This document shows, one piece after another, positions 34,119 through 47,275 of a DNA stretch of 64,000 bases. Each line of letters begins with the position of its first letter. Within the stretch, counting starts at the first letter, position 1. The notes under the pieces were generated by a model that was given only the letters and a program-made list of their open reading frames with translations, was not told the DNA's origin and did not search any database. The stretch comes from Dillenia suffruticosa (taxonomy: Eukaryota; Streptophyta; Magnoliopsida; Dilleniales; Dilleniaceae). The stretch is taken from NCBI GenBank assembly GCA_033439265.1, contig JAVTVX010000004.1:16195701-16259700 (forward strand). The letters are read 5' to 3'. The position numbers and the translations under genes were made by a program.

Positions 34119-37100
34119 CACCCCACCGCACCGCATCGTCGAACCCTTTGCTTTTTTTGGCTTTTCGGCTTTTCGGCTATGGTTTAACTTTGTATTTAAG
34201 TTTTTATTTTGGTTAGTTCAAAGAATTGAAAAGTTTGTGTATGTCTGGTTTATGACTAGCACTTGACTATGTATATATGTGTGTGAGAGTGTGAGATGTA
34301 TTTTGTCATTTGCAATTGATTATAATTTTTTTAGTATATTATTAAGTAAATATATTATGATTAAGATTAAATATCAAGGATTAGTATTTTATGAAGTTTT
34401 ATGAAGTTTGGTTTATTATGAAGTTTGGTTTACGAAGTTTTATGGGGAATGAGTTTTGTATTCTTTTTTTTCATGAAATTTCAATCCCAATTTTTTTTTT
34501 TAATTTCAAAGTTTTGATCTTGAATTGATTCAAATAATTGATTCAAAGGTTGTTAGATTTTTAATTTCAAAGTTTTGATCTTGAATCGATTCAAAGTGGT
34601 TGTTGTGAGACTCACCCGTACGGTACATTCTTGTGAGAGAGGAGATTGAAAGATACATAGGTGACGGACATGATTGAAAGTTATGAACAACATTGGAAAA
34701 TGTAGGAAAATGAGCGAGGGGAATGGCTTGCCTTTTTACTTTTACTTTCATTTTTCAATATTTTTGTGAAGTAAAAATTTAAAGAAAAATTTAAAGGGAT
34801 ACAAGAGGGATGTAAAGATTTTAAAGACATTGGGAGATGATTTTAAAGAAATTGAGAGATGAGGAGAAATTGGGTGATGCACATGATTTGCTTTGCTTTT
34901 GCTTTTGAATTTTTGCTCCTGATTGCTCAAAGAAGAGATAGAGAGATAGAGCAACATAAAAAAAAAATGATAGAAGAGATGAAAAATAATATATAACTTT
35001 TTTGGTATTATCAAAATTTTCGAAAGCTCTGTCATCATGTAATGTGAGGGGTTTAGAGCATAACACTCATTCACAGTGTCATCTTGTAATGTAATGCCAA
35101 ATAATGTGAACCATTATACATTAAATTGCATCGCATCATAGTCTTAGAGCATAACACTTATTCACAGGGCTCTGTTTTCTTCTTGCAGGAATTTTTTTCT
35201 TTCAAATGTTTACTATGATATTGATATTTAGCATTTGGTAAAAATTGGTAAAAAAAAGCTATGGGAGGAAATCATATCATATTTTGTATTTTGTAATGAT
35301 TCTTTAGTTTGTAATCATCGTACAGAAGAGAATACGTAGAGAAACAAAAAACAAAGAGAGAGAAAAAGCCTGACAGTTGAAACTGCTGTATAAAACAAAG
35401 TAGCACCAGCATTTGTACTCGTGACACAAATAGTGTCACAACCAAAAGCGTGTCATAACCAAAGCCAAAACATGTGTTTGTCCGGTTGAGGTTGAGTAGG
35501 CTATCGGAGTTGAAGTTGTGAGTTATATTTGAAAGCTTGAGGAGATAGGAGATAGGCATCTGTGCCCATATGTGCCCATGTTATGTTATGGATACAAACA
35601 AAAAACAAACAAGAAGAAACAAGGTATAGAAAGAAATAATAAATAGTATACAAACATGTAAAAAAAAAAATTCCCAATACTATAGAAACAAATACATTTT
35701 AAAACATTTTTTTATTATCAGCAAATTTTACAAAAGAGGGGCTTATAAGTTTTTTTCTTCCAAAAAGATATTTCTCTTTATCTTAATAATCATAATTTTC
35801 TAATCTTTCCCTGGTCTTTATTTACATCTAAAATTTTTAACATTAAACTAAAATCTTTTTTGTCTGATTTTTTCTTTCTCCATAGGAATATTTTACAATC
35901 TTTTTTCTCTGATTCTTTCTTCCACTTGTGACACACCCAAATCAAATGCCGTATAGTGACACAACCAAAATTTGTTTGTCCAATAGTAGCATAGTGGCAA
36001 AAAATTTGTTTGTCCAATAGTAGCCATAATAGTAGCCATAGTAGGATAGTAGCAAACTAAGCCTATCCCGTTGAGACACTAACAAAGTTACAAGTTTGTA
36101 AAGCTTGACAATTATTAAGCATTGCATACAAACAAAAAACAAATAATTGAATAAATAATAAATAGTATTAAAAACAAATAGCGAAGATGTAAAAAAAATT
36201 TGATGGAAACAAATATTTAAAAAATAGTATACAAACAAAAGATGTAAAATAAAAAAAATAATTAGACTTGACAAATTTGTTTTTTGAGAGTTATGGATAC
36301 AAAGAATAAAACAAAAAAAATTAACAAACAATAAAACAATAAAATAGAAAAAATAAAAATTGACAATAAGACTTGTTTGACAAGTCAAACAAGAAAAAAA
36401 TTTCAACTTGACAAGCTTGGTCATCACATGCCGCTAACAAAAAAGAAATTTGAACTTTGGTATACAAACAAAGAAAAGAAAAGATCATCTGAATTTGGTG
36501 CCATATACAAACAAACAAGAAATGAGATTATTTGAACTTGGTGACGGATACAAACAAACAAGAAATGAACTTAGCATGGTTATAATTAGCAAGCTCGATT
36601 GTAATTGGTCATATGCCGTATACAAACAAGAAGCCGTGTGGAAAAAAATAAAAGAAATTTGAACGGCACTGTTACAAGAAAACAAGAAATTTAAAGTTTC
36701 TTTCATTCCCCGCCACGCCACTCCTACCATTGTGATTGCACTCCTTCCACTACACTGCCATGAGCTTATTGCCATTACCACAAGAAAACAAGAAATTTAA
36801 AATTTCTTTCACTCCCTGCCATGCCATTCTGCCATTGCGACTGCACTGTCCACTGCACTGCCTTCCCGCCACTGCACTGCCTTCCTGCCTCCACACTCTT
36901 GCATTCCTGCCACTCCATCCAGCTACCTCGCTAGAGCTGCTAACACTACACTTACACTACTACTTAACACTACACTTCTCATAACTCTTTTACACAAACT
37001 CACTCATCACTTTCCTCTTTCTTGTCCTCTCACCGTTCACTCACAAACTCCTCACTGTCTCGGCTTTGTCTCCGCTCCTTCCTTGTCGGCTCCTTCCTTC

Positions 37101-37169
37101 TGCTCTCCTTTTTCAAGACCTTACACCTCTCACAAACTCACAAACTCTCTACTCCGGCATCTTGACACA
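34119..37169. other. Spacer with several short direct duplications
   Basis: No gene supported. It contains a ~62-bp duplication at 34500-34600 ('aatttcaaagttttgatctt' twice) and 'atgaagttt' repeats at 34390-34440. A 106-bp duplication at 36674-36850 has 'aacaagaaat' at 36681 and 36787. C-rich 'ctgcactgccttcc' repeats (36830-36930) lead into the leader of ORF 2. Small open frames on either strand show no family resemblance. Confidence 0.5.
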
Positions 37170-38758
37170 ATGGCCTCCTCCTCTCGAAAAAGAAAAGGAA
37201 TAATGACAGAATCAGAAAGCAGACACCTTCCATCTTTTACAAAAAGCAATATATTTCGGAAGGTGTTTTCTCATTGCAACATTATTAGTGGTTGATTAAC
37301 TTATTGGAATTTTTTGAATGGTATAGGTTTTCAATATGGAAGTTATTTAAAAGAAATCTGTTCTTGTTAGATTCTTAATCTAAATAAAAAAAAATGAGAA
37401 TGCGGTCATAATTTTTTAGAATAATATGAAAAAAATTCATACCAAAGATTGTGTAGTTATTGATGGTAATATTAGTTCATGTAGTTTTTGAAGTTATTTT
37501 GAATTCTATGATAATATATACAGAGGGTGATCTTCAATGGGTAGAGTATGAAGAATGTGTTCCGTATTTGGAAAGTGAGATAATAGTGGATGCTAAAATA
37601 GTATTTAATGATAATGATTTAAAACTTTTTAGTACAAATGCCACGGATTTAAATTTTCAAGAAAGAATTTTTCAATTTTTAATTATATACGTTATTAAGT
37701 CACGGACAGAAAATTATACATCTCTTACTCAAGATGATTTTTTATTAATGGCGCATATAATTGAAAGGAAAATTTCATATTTATATTTTTTACTTCCTTA
37801 TTTTATGATATGCTCAAGAGATTTTTTGAATAATTTATTATATTGTAGTATGGTTACTGGTATTTTAAGAAGTCATGGAATAAGTTTACACAACGAAAAT
37901 CATTTGCAATTAAATATTATTAAAAATAGTATAAATGATAGAACTTTACGTAGAGTTTATTGGATTTATGAAAATGGTATTTGGATGAATTTAAAGAAAA
38001 GATATGTAAAACATCCAGAGGTAGAGCCAGAGCCAGAGCTAGAGCCACAGCTAGAGGCAGAAGCTCATGGTCATGTAAATGAAAATGAGAATACCAGATG
38101 AGATGTGAATTGTTTGAATGCATGAATAATATGAAAATACAGGTGGATAGTGTTTGGAATGAAGTGAGAGAAGCACGAAGAGAAATGTGTGAAGTTCGGA
38201 GTGAAGTGGGAGAAGTTCGGAGAGAAATGGGACAAATTCAAAGCGAAGTGGGTGAATTAAGGCATAATTTTGATATATTCAAATAGCAGAATGATCAATT
38301 TAAGCAATAGAACCGGGAAGAACATAAGAAAATGCTATTTGATTTGATGAATATGGAGGCGGATGTAAGGGTGAATAGTGATTTTATTACATGTATAAGA
38401 AATCGTTTGCTACTCGGACCATCTTCCTCCTCTGGAACCGTAGAACCTAGACCAACTACAAGCTCTGCCTAGCCATTTGTGATTCGTCCATTTGGTTCTT
38501 CGACTTCACTTGGTTCTCCTCCCCAGAACTTCATTCGGTTCTCTGAGACATAAACCTAATCCTTTTGATATTCGTGATGTAATAAGAGGAATAAGAGGAA
38601 GTTCTGCTGCGACTGCCACTGCAACTAGAATTGCCATTGCCACTACAACTAGGACTACCACTGCAACTACCACTGCGACTGCAACTGGAACTACCACTGT
38701 ATCTTCTTCTCAACTAAGCAGAACAAAAAAATTTCAACCTAAAGTTCAATTTCCTTAA
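37170..38758 (+). pseudogene. Transposon-associated ORF 2 with heptad coiled-coil tail
   Basis: Starts MASSSRKRKGIMTESES after a CT/CA-rich leader. Frame breaks follow at 37293. The central part (37460-38101, 213 codons) has LIIYVIKSR, then LTQDDFLLMAHIIERK and LYFLLPYFMI, aligning with ORF 1. It ends in an acidic repeat of Glu-Pro pairs (about 38017-38060). Next, 38098-38286 encodes a coiled coil of near-repeating heptads: EVREARREM, EVRSEV, EVRREM, QIQSEV. The tail after a stop (38492-38758) is a Thr/Ala repeat. It likely binds as an oligomer, by inference from the coiled coil. Role unknown. Confidence 0.6.
38590..38705 (+). repeat. Trinucleotide-like repeat (act/gcc units)
   Basis: 'actgccactgcaact' and 'actaccactgcaact' units encode a Thr/Ala-rich string near the 3' end of ORF 2. 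The reverse strand reads as Val/Ala-rich or Ser/Gly/Cys-rich frames that are shadows. Confidence 0.7.
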
Positions 38759-38984
38759 TTCCTAGTTTTTCCCATTTTTTCCATTTAGTGGACTCTCCCT
38801 TTAATATTCTCTCATGTATCATGTATCATGTATCATGTATCAGATCCAATATATAAATATTAATTGCACACTATTTTTCCCTTTTTTTTCATTTTTTAAT
38901 TTTTTCACAATTATGGGAATTTATTTATGTTAAATTTTTAAATCTTTATAATATGCAAAAAATATTTATCGAATAGTGAAAATG

Positions 38985-39105
38985 CCACTGCTCGTGCAAG
39001 CAAGCAATGAGGCCACACGGGTGGCCAGTCATGCCAGCCTGATTGCCCACGCATGTGACCGCGCATTGCACCTGGCCATGCCACTGCCCAGCGCCATGCG
39101 ACGGC
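38985..39105. repeat. GC-rich island 2 in the CACTA
   Basis: A ~120-base GC-rich patch with 'gccactgc', 'gcatgtgacc', 'ggccatgccactgccc' in AT-rich surroundings. Its motif vocabulary is the same as islands 1 and 3. Confidence 0.6.
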
Positions 39106-39224
39106 TCTATTACTCAATTTTTAATATTATTAAATTAGTAATTTGTATACTATTATTTTAAATTATTAATATTATTATTTTAAAATTATAATGATATTAA
39201 ATTACAAATTTGTATAATACACAT

Positions 39225-39430
39225 AATATCAAAACACCCAAAATATTTTATCATTTTATTTCATTATCAATTATCAATCTAGCAACTCCTAGTGGAAAAT
39301 TTTTTGAAAGTTCGAAAATATTTTATCATTTTATTTCAAAACCGCCAAAAACTTTTATTTGTTTTTTTATTGCACGAAGATTTTATCATTTTATTTCAAA
39401 ACGTCAAAATTTTTATTTGTTTTTTGTTTG
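39225..39430. repeat. Direct repeats of 'tattttatcattttatttca'
   Basis: The string appears near 39241 and 39315, and again in shortened form near 39380. The last two are followed by 'aaaa-c-gtcaaaa' and 'tttttatttgtttttt'. Non-coding. Confidence 0.7.
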
Positions 39431-40011
39431 AAGTGCGAATTTAGTTTTGAGTGCCAATGTTACTTACTTGTTACTTCTTACTTGTAATTTCCCTGTTTCT
39501 CTGTTTTTTTTTTTTTTTACTCTCTTTGCTTCTTTGCTTTGAAAACAACCTAAAACATATACTAAAAAATCAAACCATCTTACCATCATAAAATTCATAT
39601 AAAATTCATTGTCTCATCATAAGATGATAAGATGATTAAAAGATGTGTGCACAAGATCAAATCACTTACCATTGAAAAATTAAATTCAATATGTGATTAT
39701 AGGATGATGTGATGTCTTTCACAAAATTGCGGCGAACTTTATTTGTTAAGCTACTTTAGGAGATGAACAACACTTAAACACGTGACATGAAGATTTGGTT
39801 ACTTTAAGAACTAGATTGCCTTTGAGTTGTCCTGTATCTATCCAATATATCTATCCAACCGGTGCAATATAAATTTTATCTTAGCCCCCACGAACATTAA
39901 TTTTGTCTTGACGTAGCGCTGTTAGTGGTTATTTGGGATTTAGTTTTAAATATTATTTAGCATAATTGAAGTAGTGACCTCTTATATATGACATCACCTA
40001 TGCATGAATGA

Positions 40012-40212
40012 AATGATGTTGTTAGTGGGTGAGAAGGATATTGTTAGTTGGTAGTACTGGCTTTGTTGTCTACCTTGTACACAACTTGATATTATCCCCT
40101 TATAATCCTCTTACGTGATGTTAGTGGGTGAGAAGGATGTTGTTAGTGGGTAGTACTGGCTTTATTGTCTACCTTGTACACAATTTGATTTTATTCTCTT
40201 ACAACCCTCTTA
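40012..40212. repeat. 99-bp tandem duplication
   Basis: 'ttagtgggtgagaaggat' at 40022 recurs at 40121 (offset 99). The shared block includes 'tagtactggcttt' and 'gtctaccttgtacacaa'. Confidence 0.88.
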
Positions 40213-40806
40213 CAACCCTTCGGCAAGCAAAAACAAATCCTAAATTTTTTATTTACTCAAGAAAATCATGGGGGCCACCAGTGCTACTGTGAGGGAAGCG
40301 ATGTTAATTATTAACATATTGAATTATTAATATAATTATTTATATATTATTAATTTAAATTATTAATATTATTATTTAAAAGCTGAAATGATATTAAATT
40401 AGTAATTTATATAATAGTGTTCTATATACTTCTTATTATAATATCAATATTATTTAATTTAATATAATATCAAAATAGGAAATTATTAATCTCATTACAG
40501 TTTCTTCTTGTCATTTGGCGGTAATTAAATTAACTTTTGATGCCAAAAAGCATTAAATTCTTCACCGGGGTGCCAATTTTGGCGCCAAAAATATCTTCTC
40601 ATATTAATTTCATTTATTTCTCTTTTTTCTATTCTCTTGCTTTTGCATTTTTGTGTTATGTTGTGTTTATGTTGTTGGGATAAGCATATTTCTCTTCGTA
40701 TTTCACTTATTTCTCTCTCTCTTACTCTCGCTTCATTTATTTGCTTTTGCAATTCTCTTCATTTATTCTCTCTTTGCTTTCTGTGTTTTTGCAAATCTCT
40801 GTTTTG

Positions 40807-43800
40807 ATGGATAAGATATGGATGTATTCTAAATAAAGAGAAAGTGATCAATATATTGGTGGGATTAATGCATTTCTTGAATTTGGATATCAAAATATTT
40901 AATCTATTGATGGTAAGATATCATGTCCTTGTGTCAATATTTCAATACATTGAGATTTCTTACACACATAGTGTTTAATCACTTGTTACGTTATGGGTTT
41001 CAAAGTGGATATGATAAGTGAATATATCATGGAGAGAGCAATAGAGAGATTAATGGAAAATGGGCAGGAAAATCAATATCTGATACATCTAATGTATCAA
41101 ACGTATATGATAATCTTTTTGACCATGATATCTTTGGCATGTTACATAATGCATTCACTGCATCTAAGGTGGATGAATCAAGTTCAGATAAATTTCATGA
41201 AATACTTCAGAATGCAAAAAAAAACCAATATATCCAAAATCAAAATATATTGTGTTTACAACTATTGTGCACTTATATTATTTAAAGTGTTGATCTGGGT
41301 GGAGCAATAAATCTTGTTCATTATTGTTAGTATTTTTAGGATAACTGTTGTCTGATGAAAATATCTTACCAAATAGTTTCCATAAGTAAAGAAAACTATT
41401 CCATCTTTAGGGTTGACATATGAGAAAACATATATTTATCCTAATGATTGTATGTTGTATTGGAAACATAGAGGCAAAGACGAAACATGTTATGTGTGTG
41501 GTGCTTCTAGATGGAAATCAAATACAAATGATGGAGATGAAGGAGGTCTAGATATTAATAAAAAAAAGCTACTAAAATAGTGAGATGATTTTATTTGATT
41601 CTTAGATTGCAAATATTTATATGTCGTGAAACAACTTCTTTGATGAGATGACATCATGATAAGAGAACAAAAGATGACCTTTTAAGACACCTAGCAGATT
41701 CTTTTGCATGGAAGGAGTTTGATTCTCTATACCCTAACTTTTCTTCTGACCCAAGAAATATTCGATTAGGTTTAGCAGTAGATGGTTTCAATTCTTTTAA
41801 AATAATGAATGTTACACATAGTATTTGACCAGTGATCATGATACCATATAATTTGCCTCCTTGGTTGTGTATGAAATCTACCAACTTCATACTCACATTA
41901 CTTATTCCTGGTCCTAGAAGTCCTAGCGATAAGATAGATGTGTACATGCAACCATTGGAGAAAGAACTAAAAAAATTATGGAATGAAGGAATAGATGCTT
42001 ATGATTGTTCAGTTGGTTAAACATTTAAAATGCATGTAGCACTCTGATAGACCATTAATGATTTTCCTATATATGCTAATTTGTCTGGATGAAGTACTAA
42101 AGGTAGATTTGCATGCCCAAAATGTGGATATGATATATGTTCTCAATGGTTATCTCATGGCCGGAAATATTGTTATATGAGATATCAAAGATGGTTAGAG
42201 TCAAATCATTCATTCAGGTATGATAAACATTCCTTTGATGGGATAGAGGAATTCAGAGTTTCTCCTAAAGAACGATCTGGATCTGATATGTTGCGTGAAT
42301 TAGATGACATTGATTTAACAAGTGCCAATGATATGCCTAGATGGAAAAAAAGTGCATATTGTTTCATTTACCTTATTGAAAAAAATGTTTTAATTAGATA
42401 TAATATTGACATGATGCACATAGAGAAAAATTATTTTGATGTAATTGTTGGTACAACTCTTGGGCAAGAAGGAAAGTCTAAGGACAATTATAAGGCTATA
42501 CTTGATCTTGAAGAGATGGGAATAAGAAAGGATTTACATGTATGTAGATCAAACTTTACAAATATATTTTTGCCTAAAGCGTGTTACCAAATGACCTTGC
42601 AAGAGAGAGATGCAGTTCTTAAGGTTTGAAGGACTTAAAACTTCTTGATGAGTGTTCTACTGACATTTTCAGATGTGTTTAATTAAAGCAACGGAAGTTA
42701 ATAGATTTAAAGAGTTATGACTGTCTCATTTTATTACGAGAGATTATTCCTATAACAATTTGTGAATCACTCCCCGACAATGTTACCTCTGTTATCATTA
42801 AAATTTATAATATTTTTAAATGTCTTTGCTCTAGGGTCCTTGACCCACGAGAACTTGAGCAATTGGAGGTATCAGTTCCACAAATTATGTGTGAACTTAA
42901 AAAGGTTTTCCCTCCTTTATTTTTTACCAGCATGATACACTTGATTGTGTACTAACTGAAGAAAGAATTGGTGGACCAGTCACATATAGCTGGATATATC
43001 TAGTTGAAAGGTTTGTTTTATTTTTTAACTTATTTAGCTCATTTTATTTAACCAACACATTTAATTTAATACAATATATGTATATGTATGTAGATACTTG
43101 TTTCAACTCAAATCCTATGTACGTAGTAGAGCATGACCAGAAAACTCCATCGTAGAAGGGTATATAGCAAATGAGTGTTTGTTATTTTGTTCAAGATATT
43201 TAGACGAGATTGAAAAAAGGTTTAATCATACATTGTGGAATGATGACAATCATATTGCATTTGGAGAAGATGAGTCCACTTTAACAACTATCAAAAGGCC
43301 TTTGCAAATAAGAACACGTTCATATGTTCAAAGACAAAAAAGAAAAAAAATATATTGAACACGTCTCGATGACAAGTCATTGTAGCAATGTCATAGATAC
43401 ATAGTATTTAATAATGACTCAATTGCTTCATTTAGAGTGTAAGTATATACTGTCATATATATATTTTTGAATATTAAACTTTATTAAACTCTAATATCTT
43501 ATATATATTATATATGAAGAAAACATATACAACTTGTTCAAAGAATAAATCGTGAAAAGAAGTTAAATACTTCCCAAATTGATAAACTTCATAGTAAAGA
43601 GTTCATACCTGATTTAGTCATCATGTAAGTATATCATTTTTTAATATTATTAATTTCTTCTATTTAAATCAATACTTAATCTTTTAAAATTTCTTTTTAG
43701 GTTACCAACCCAAAATATACTGGAGTGATTACAGATGAAATTAAATGGATTACTCGTGGACCTGAGCCATTCATTAGAAATTACAATAGCTATCTAATCA

Positions 43801-44375
43801 ATGGTTATCGATTCCATATAAAAGATTGTAAGAAATATCTTCAAAATCAGAATTCAGGAGTTGTGGTAGTAGTTGATGATGTTAGTTATGCAAGTACGAT
43901 GGATAAAAGGCCAATTCAATATAAAGTTAATTATTATGGCATGTTAAGAGAAATCATTCAAGTAAACTATAATGAAATGTATACATTTGTGTTATTTCGA
44001 TGTGATTGGTTCGACTATCAACGAGGATATAAGAAGGACAGATTTGGTTCAACTTTTATAAATTTTTCCTATCTTAATCATACCGATGCTGATTTGTTGG
44101 ATGATTCTTATGTGTTGGCATTCCAAGCAAAGAAGGTATTTTATATGGTTGATAAAAGACATAAAGGATAGCTTGTTGTAAAGCATGTCAAAGTTTGAGA
44201 TGAATTTAATATGGGTAATGAAGTGACAATTCATCATTTCAATTCAAAAGCTAGTCCCTCAACTAATCAAGTGCGGGTTAAGACTAATGTTGATGAAGAT
44301 GAAGGAAATATATCAATGGAGATGAATGATGATGATGATGATGTTGATAGAGTAGGATGGGATCCGTATGCATAG
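40807..44375 (+). pseudogene. CACTA TNP2-type transposase gene (TNPD-like)
   Basis: The transposase gene of the large CACTA, with several stops and introns. In order: a Transpos_assoc-like N-terminus (MDKIWMYSK, then SCPC; 40807-41010); a PNDCMLYWK/CYVCGASRWKS zinc-binding block (41430-41520); and the TNP2 core with DPRNIRLGLAVDGFN (about 41748-41795), MIPYNLPPWLCMK, LIPGPRSPSDKIDVYMQPL (41893-41960), TINDFPIYANLSG and FACPKCGYD. It continues with WKKSAYCF, DMMHIEKNYFD and LDLEEMGIRKDLH (42330-42540), then DUF4218-like VFPPLFF (42910), YIANECLLFCSRYL (43160-43205) and DUF4216 (43725-44171). It ends DPYA. Known TNP2 proteins cut at CACTA ends. Stops inside the core make it defective. Confidence 0.85.
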
Positions 44376-44944
44376 GAAATGTAATTTTGTTTACATATTA
44401 TCCAGTCATTCTCTATTTTTATATTTTTTTCTCTAATAATTCGGTGCACTCATATGGGTATAATGCATAGTAAAAATTGGTGGTAACAAATAGTAATAAC
44501 CGGTATTATAATTGGTATGACTGTAACAAAGTGCATCTAATAGGTTTTGATATGAAAACTATATTTAATCCTTAATTAGATTTGCTTAATAAGATTAATC
44601 TGGCAATGACTAAAACAAATCGTGAATACTCCAAGAAGTTGGAATAATATTTCTAAAAATTACATTGCATGAGAAAACATAACAAGCATCGGAAAAAAAG
44701 AGAGGTAATGACTATAATAATATGGTCACTAAAAAAAACAGAGAGTAAAAAGACAGGTGAAAAATTAAATAAATTGTTAGCATACAAAATTTATAGGTAG
44801 TAAGTAGAGTTTTAAAAAATGTATAGGTTGGGTAGTAAGTAATAATAATGTAGAAATAATGTAATAATAATGAAGTAGCAATGTAATCTATAATAATATA
44901 AATATGTAATAATCAAAAAGAAATTGGTAAAAGATAAAATTTAA

Positions 44945-45275
44945 AATATGCCACATGGGTGAATACCCTTGCAGGAGCTTGAATGGGTGCTTGCCCTGTG
45001 CAGGCATGTGCGAGCTCCTGGTCTGGCATTGCGGGTGCCCGCATGGGGGCTTGCATGCACGGTAACACCCTGCTTGCCCGAGCAGTGGCACACGTGGGCG
45101 CTCATGCTCGCATGGCCGGGCGCCCATGCTAGCACAGCCGGGCACCCATGCCGGCACAGCCGGGCACCCATGCCGGCACTTACATGCATGATAACATTGC
45201 ACGTGGTGGCATGCACAGGCACCCGCCTAGCATAGCCAGGCGCCCGCGTGGGCGCACACTTGCCATGCCACTGCT
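44945..45275. repeat. GC-rich island 3 in the CACTA
   Basis: About 330 bases containing units of ~22 bases such as 'cgggcacccatgccggcaca' (three in a row at 45118-45180) plus 'ggcatgc' motifs. It lies between the transposase gene and the Transposase_24-like gene. Both-strand open frames are composition artefacts. Confidence 0.7.
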
Positions 45276-45420
45276 TTATTTATTATATAAAAAATTTCAC
45301 ATATGAATTATATCAAAATTTTCAAATATGAATTATGTATAATAATGATATATTTAATATTATTAATTTAAATAATATAATGATATAAATTTAGGGTTAT
45401 CAAAATTTTCCTACCTCAAT

Positions 45421-47275
45421 ATGGGAAGAACTAAACGAAGGATGAGTGTTGTTGCTGATCATGAAGAATCACAGCCATCCCAAGAACAACTTCACTCTAA
45501 AGAAGTCAAATCATCGCAAGATGCTACCCCAGGTTTGGTTTAAAAATATATCATTGTGAGGTAAGTAGCACTTATCCATTTCTAATATTTTTTAGCAGTT
45601 CTCAAGAAATGTAGAGGCTTAACACGTTGTCAAGATGTTTGGAAATTAGAAAAAGGAAAACGAATGGTAGTTGAAATGAATGAATTAAATCAACAAATAG
45701 GAATCGATGGTATGATCTTTATCAGATTTCTTGGCTCTATAGTTAGAGTTCATTCGATTGCTCCAATAAATTATAGGACTTGGCGTGATATGGCAACAGA
45801 CTATAAAGAAGACATGAAAAATTATAGAGGTACCTACTAAATTGTACATTTACATAAATGGAAATTAATCCTTCTAATTTTATTTTTTTCATTTTTAATT
45901 GTACTCCAAGATTAGTTTCAAGCCACTCAGAGATAACACTAAGAAATGAGTTAATGGAAATTTGTGTGACAAATGGAAGAGTTTTAAAAATACTCTGAAA
46001 TCATAGTGGTTCAATGATTCACTTAGAGTAGAAGAAAATATCAAGAGAATAAAAGATGAAAGAGAGGATCCAGATCAATACAAGGATCATGTTAGTTTTT
46101 GGCTGAGTGATAAAAGGAAGATAAAAAATAAACAATTTTTCTTACTCCTCATTCATTTGTATTCTCATAAAAAATACACAAATTTTCTTACCATGTATTC
46201 TAATACTCTGTGTGTGTTAGGAAATTAGTAAAAGAAATTTAGAATGTCGTGCAAAGTTGATAGATCCACATTACTTAGAATCTAAGTCATTTGCTAAACT
46301 AATTCATAAGAAGGTATAAACAACTCATATTTTATTTTACTTATAATTAATTTTACTATATAACATTTTAGATACTTGGAATCACTTTTTATCATTACAG
46401 ACGACACAATTTAAAATGAAACCTTGTAGAGCTGAACTTGATATTACAAGTAGAACCTGATTAGATGGCAGTTTAGTTTTTACGAAAATATTAGAAGTTG
46501 TGGTATAGCTGACTATTTTTATGCAATTCTTGATTTATGAACATTCACGTTTCATTTATTTACTTTATAGGAAATGATGAAAAGTCAAATGGAGTTTGTC
46601 GAGAGTGAAGAAGGCTAAGTAGAAAGTTCAAATTTATTTTGAAAAAGTGATATTGTATTTAAGATTAAAGGGCTTGATTCGAGGGGAAGAATCAAATGTG
46701 TAGGGAAAATTACAACTCCACAACGTATGCATTCAACCAGAGCTGAAAAAGAAGATATGACTAATATGATGGAATGATTAATAGAACAAAATTATAATCT
46801 TACTAATTTGTTAAGTAATGTTCTTTTTCATGTTGCTATGCATGTTGGAAGTGGACATCAAGATGAATTGATAAATATGGTTAATGAAACAAGACTTTTG
46901 TTGGTGTTCAAGTATGTTATTTCTTTGTTTTAACATAATCTTACTAATTTCACTTTTACTTTTAAAAAATAATCAAAATTATTTGTATTATTAACTTCCT
47001 CCAATACCTGATGTTGGGAGTGCACTTAAAAATCAACAATTATCATCATCACCACCTGATTTCATCCCAAAAGGTAATATTTTTATTTATAACCAAAATA
47101 TGTATCATTTCATTATATTCATCTCATTACTTATTTTTATTTTATTTTTAACATACTCCATCAAAGGTAATATTTTTATTTATAAACATTTTTGTACGAT
47201 TATTTTATATTCATCTCACTCTGCCTATTTTTATGAATGAATAGATTGACATGAAGGTGGGACTGTACTGGTAAT
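45421..47275 (+). pseudogene. Transposase_24-like CACTA gene (TNPA-type position)
   Basis: A spliced gene starting MGRTKRRMSVVADHEESQ. A second exon region (about 45598-45840) has LTRCQDVWKLEKGKRM, then RTWRDMATDYKEDM. Further parts contain the ITLRNELMEICVTNGRVL block (about 45930-45990), LSDKRKIKN, then NLECRAKLIDPHYLES (near 46250), MKSQMEFVESEEG (near 46575), SRGRIKCVGKIT (near 46680), and a last acidic/hydrophobic part to about 46915. A proline/serine-rich exon follows (about 47000-47070). The pattern resembles Transposase_24-type plant transposon proteins; in En/Spm the second gene (TNPA) binds subterminal repeats, an inference here. Stops within make it inactive. The copy at 240-620 keeps only its first and last parts. 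Confidence 0.62.

Noticed and set aside
38492-38758. Independent Thr/Ala-rich small protein
   Set aside because: Best seen as the tail of ORF 2 across a stop, made of a trinucleotide-like repeat.
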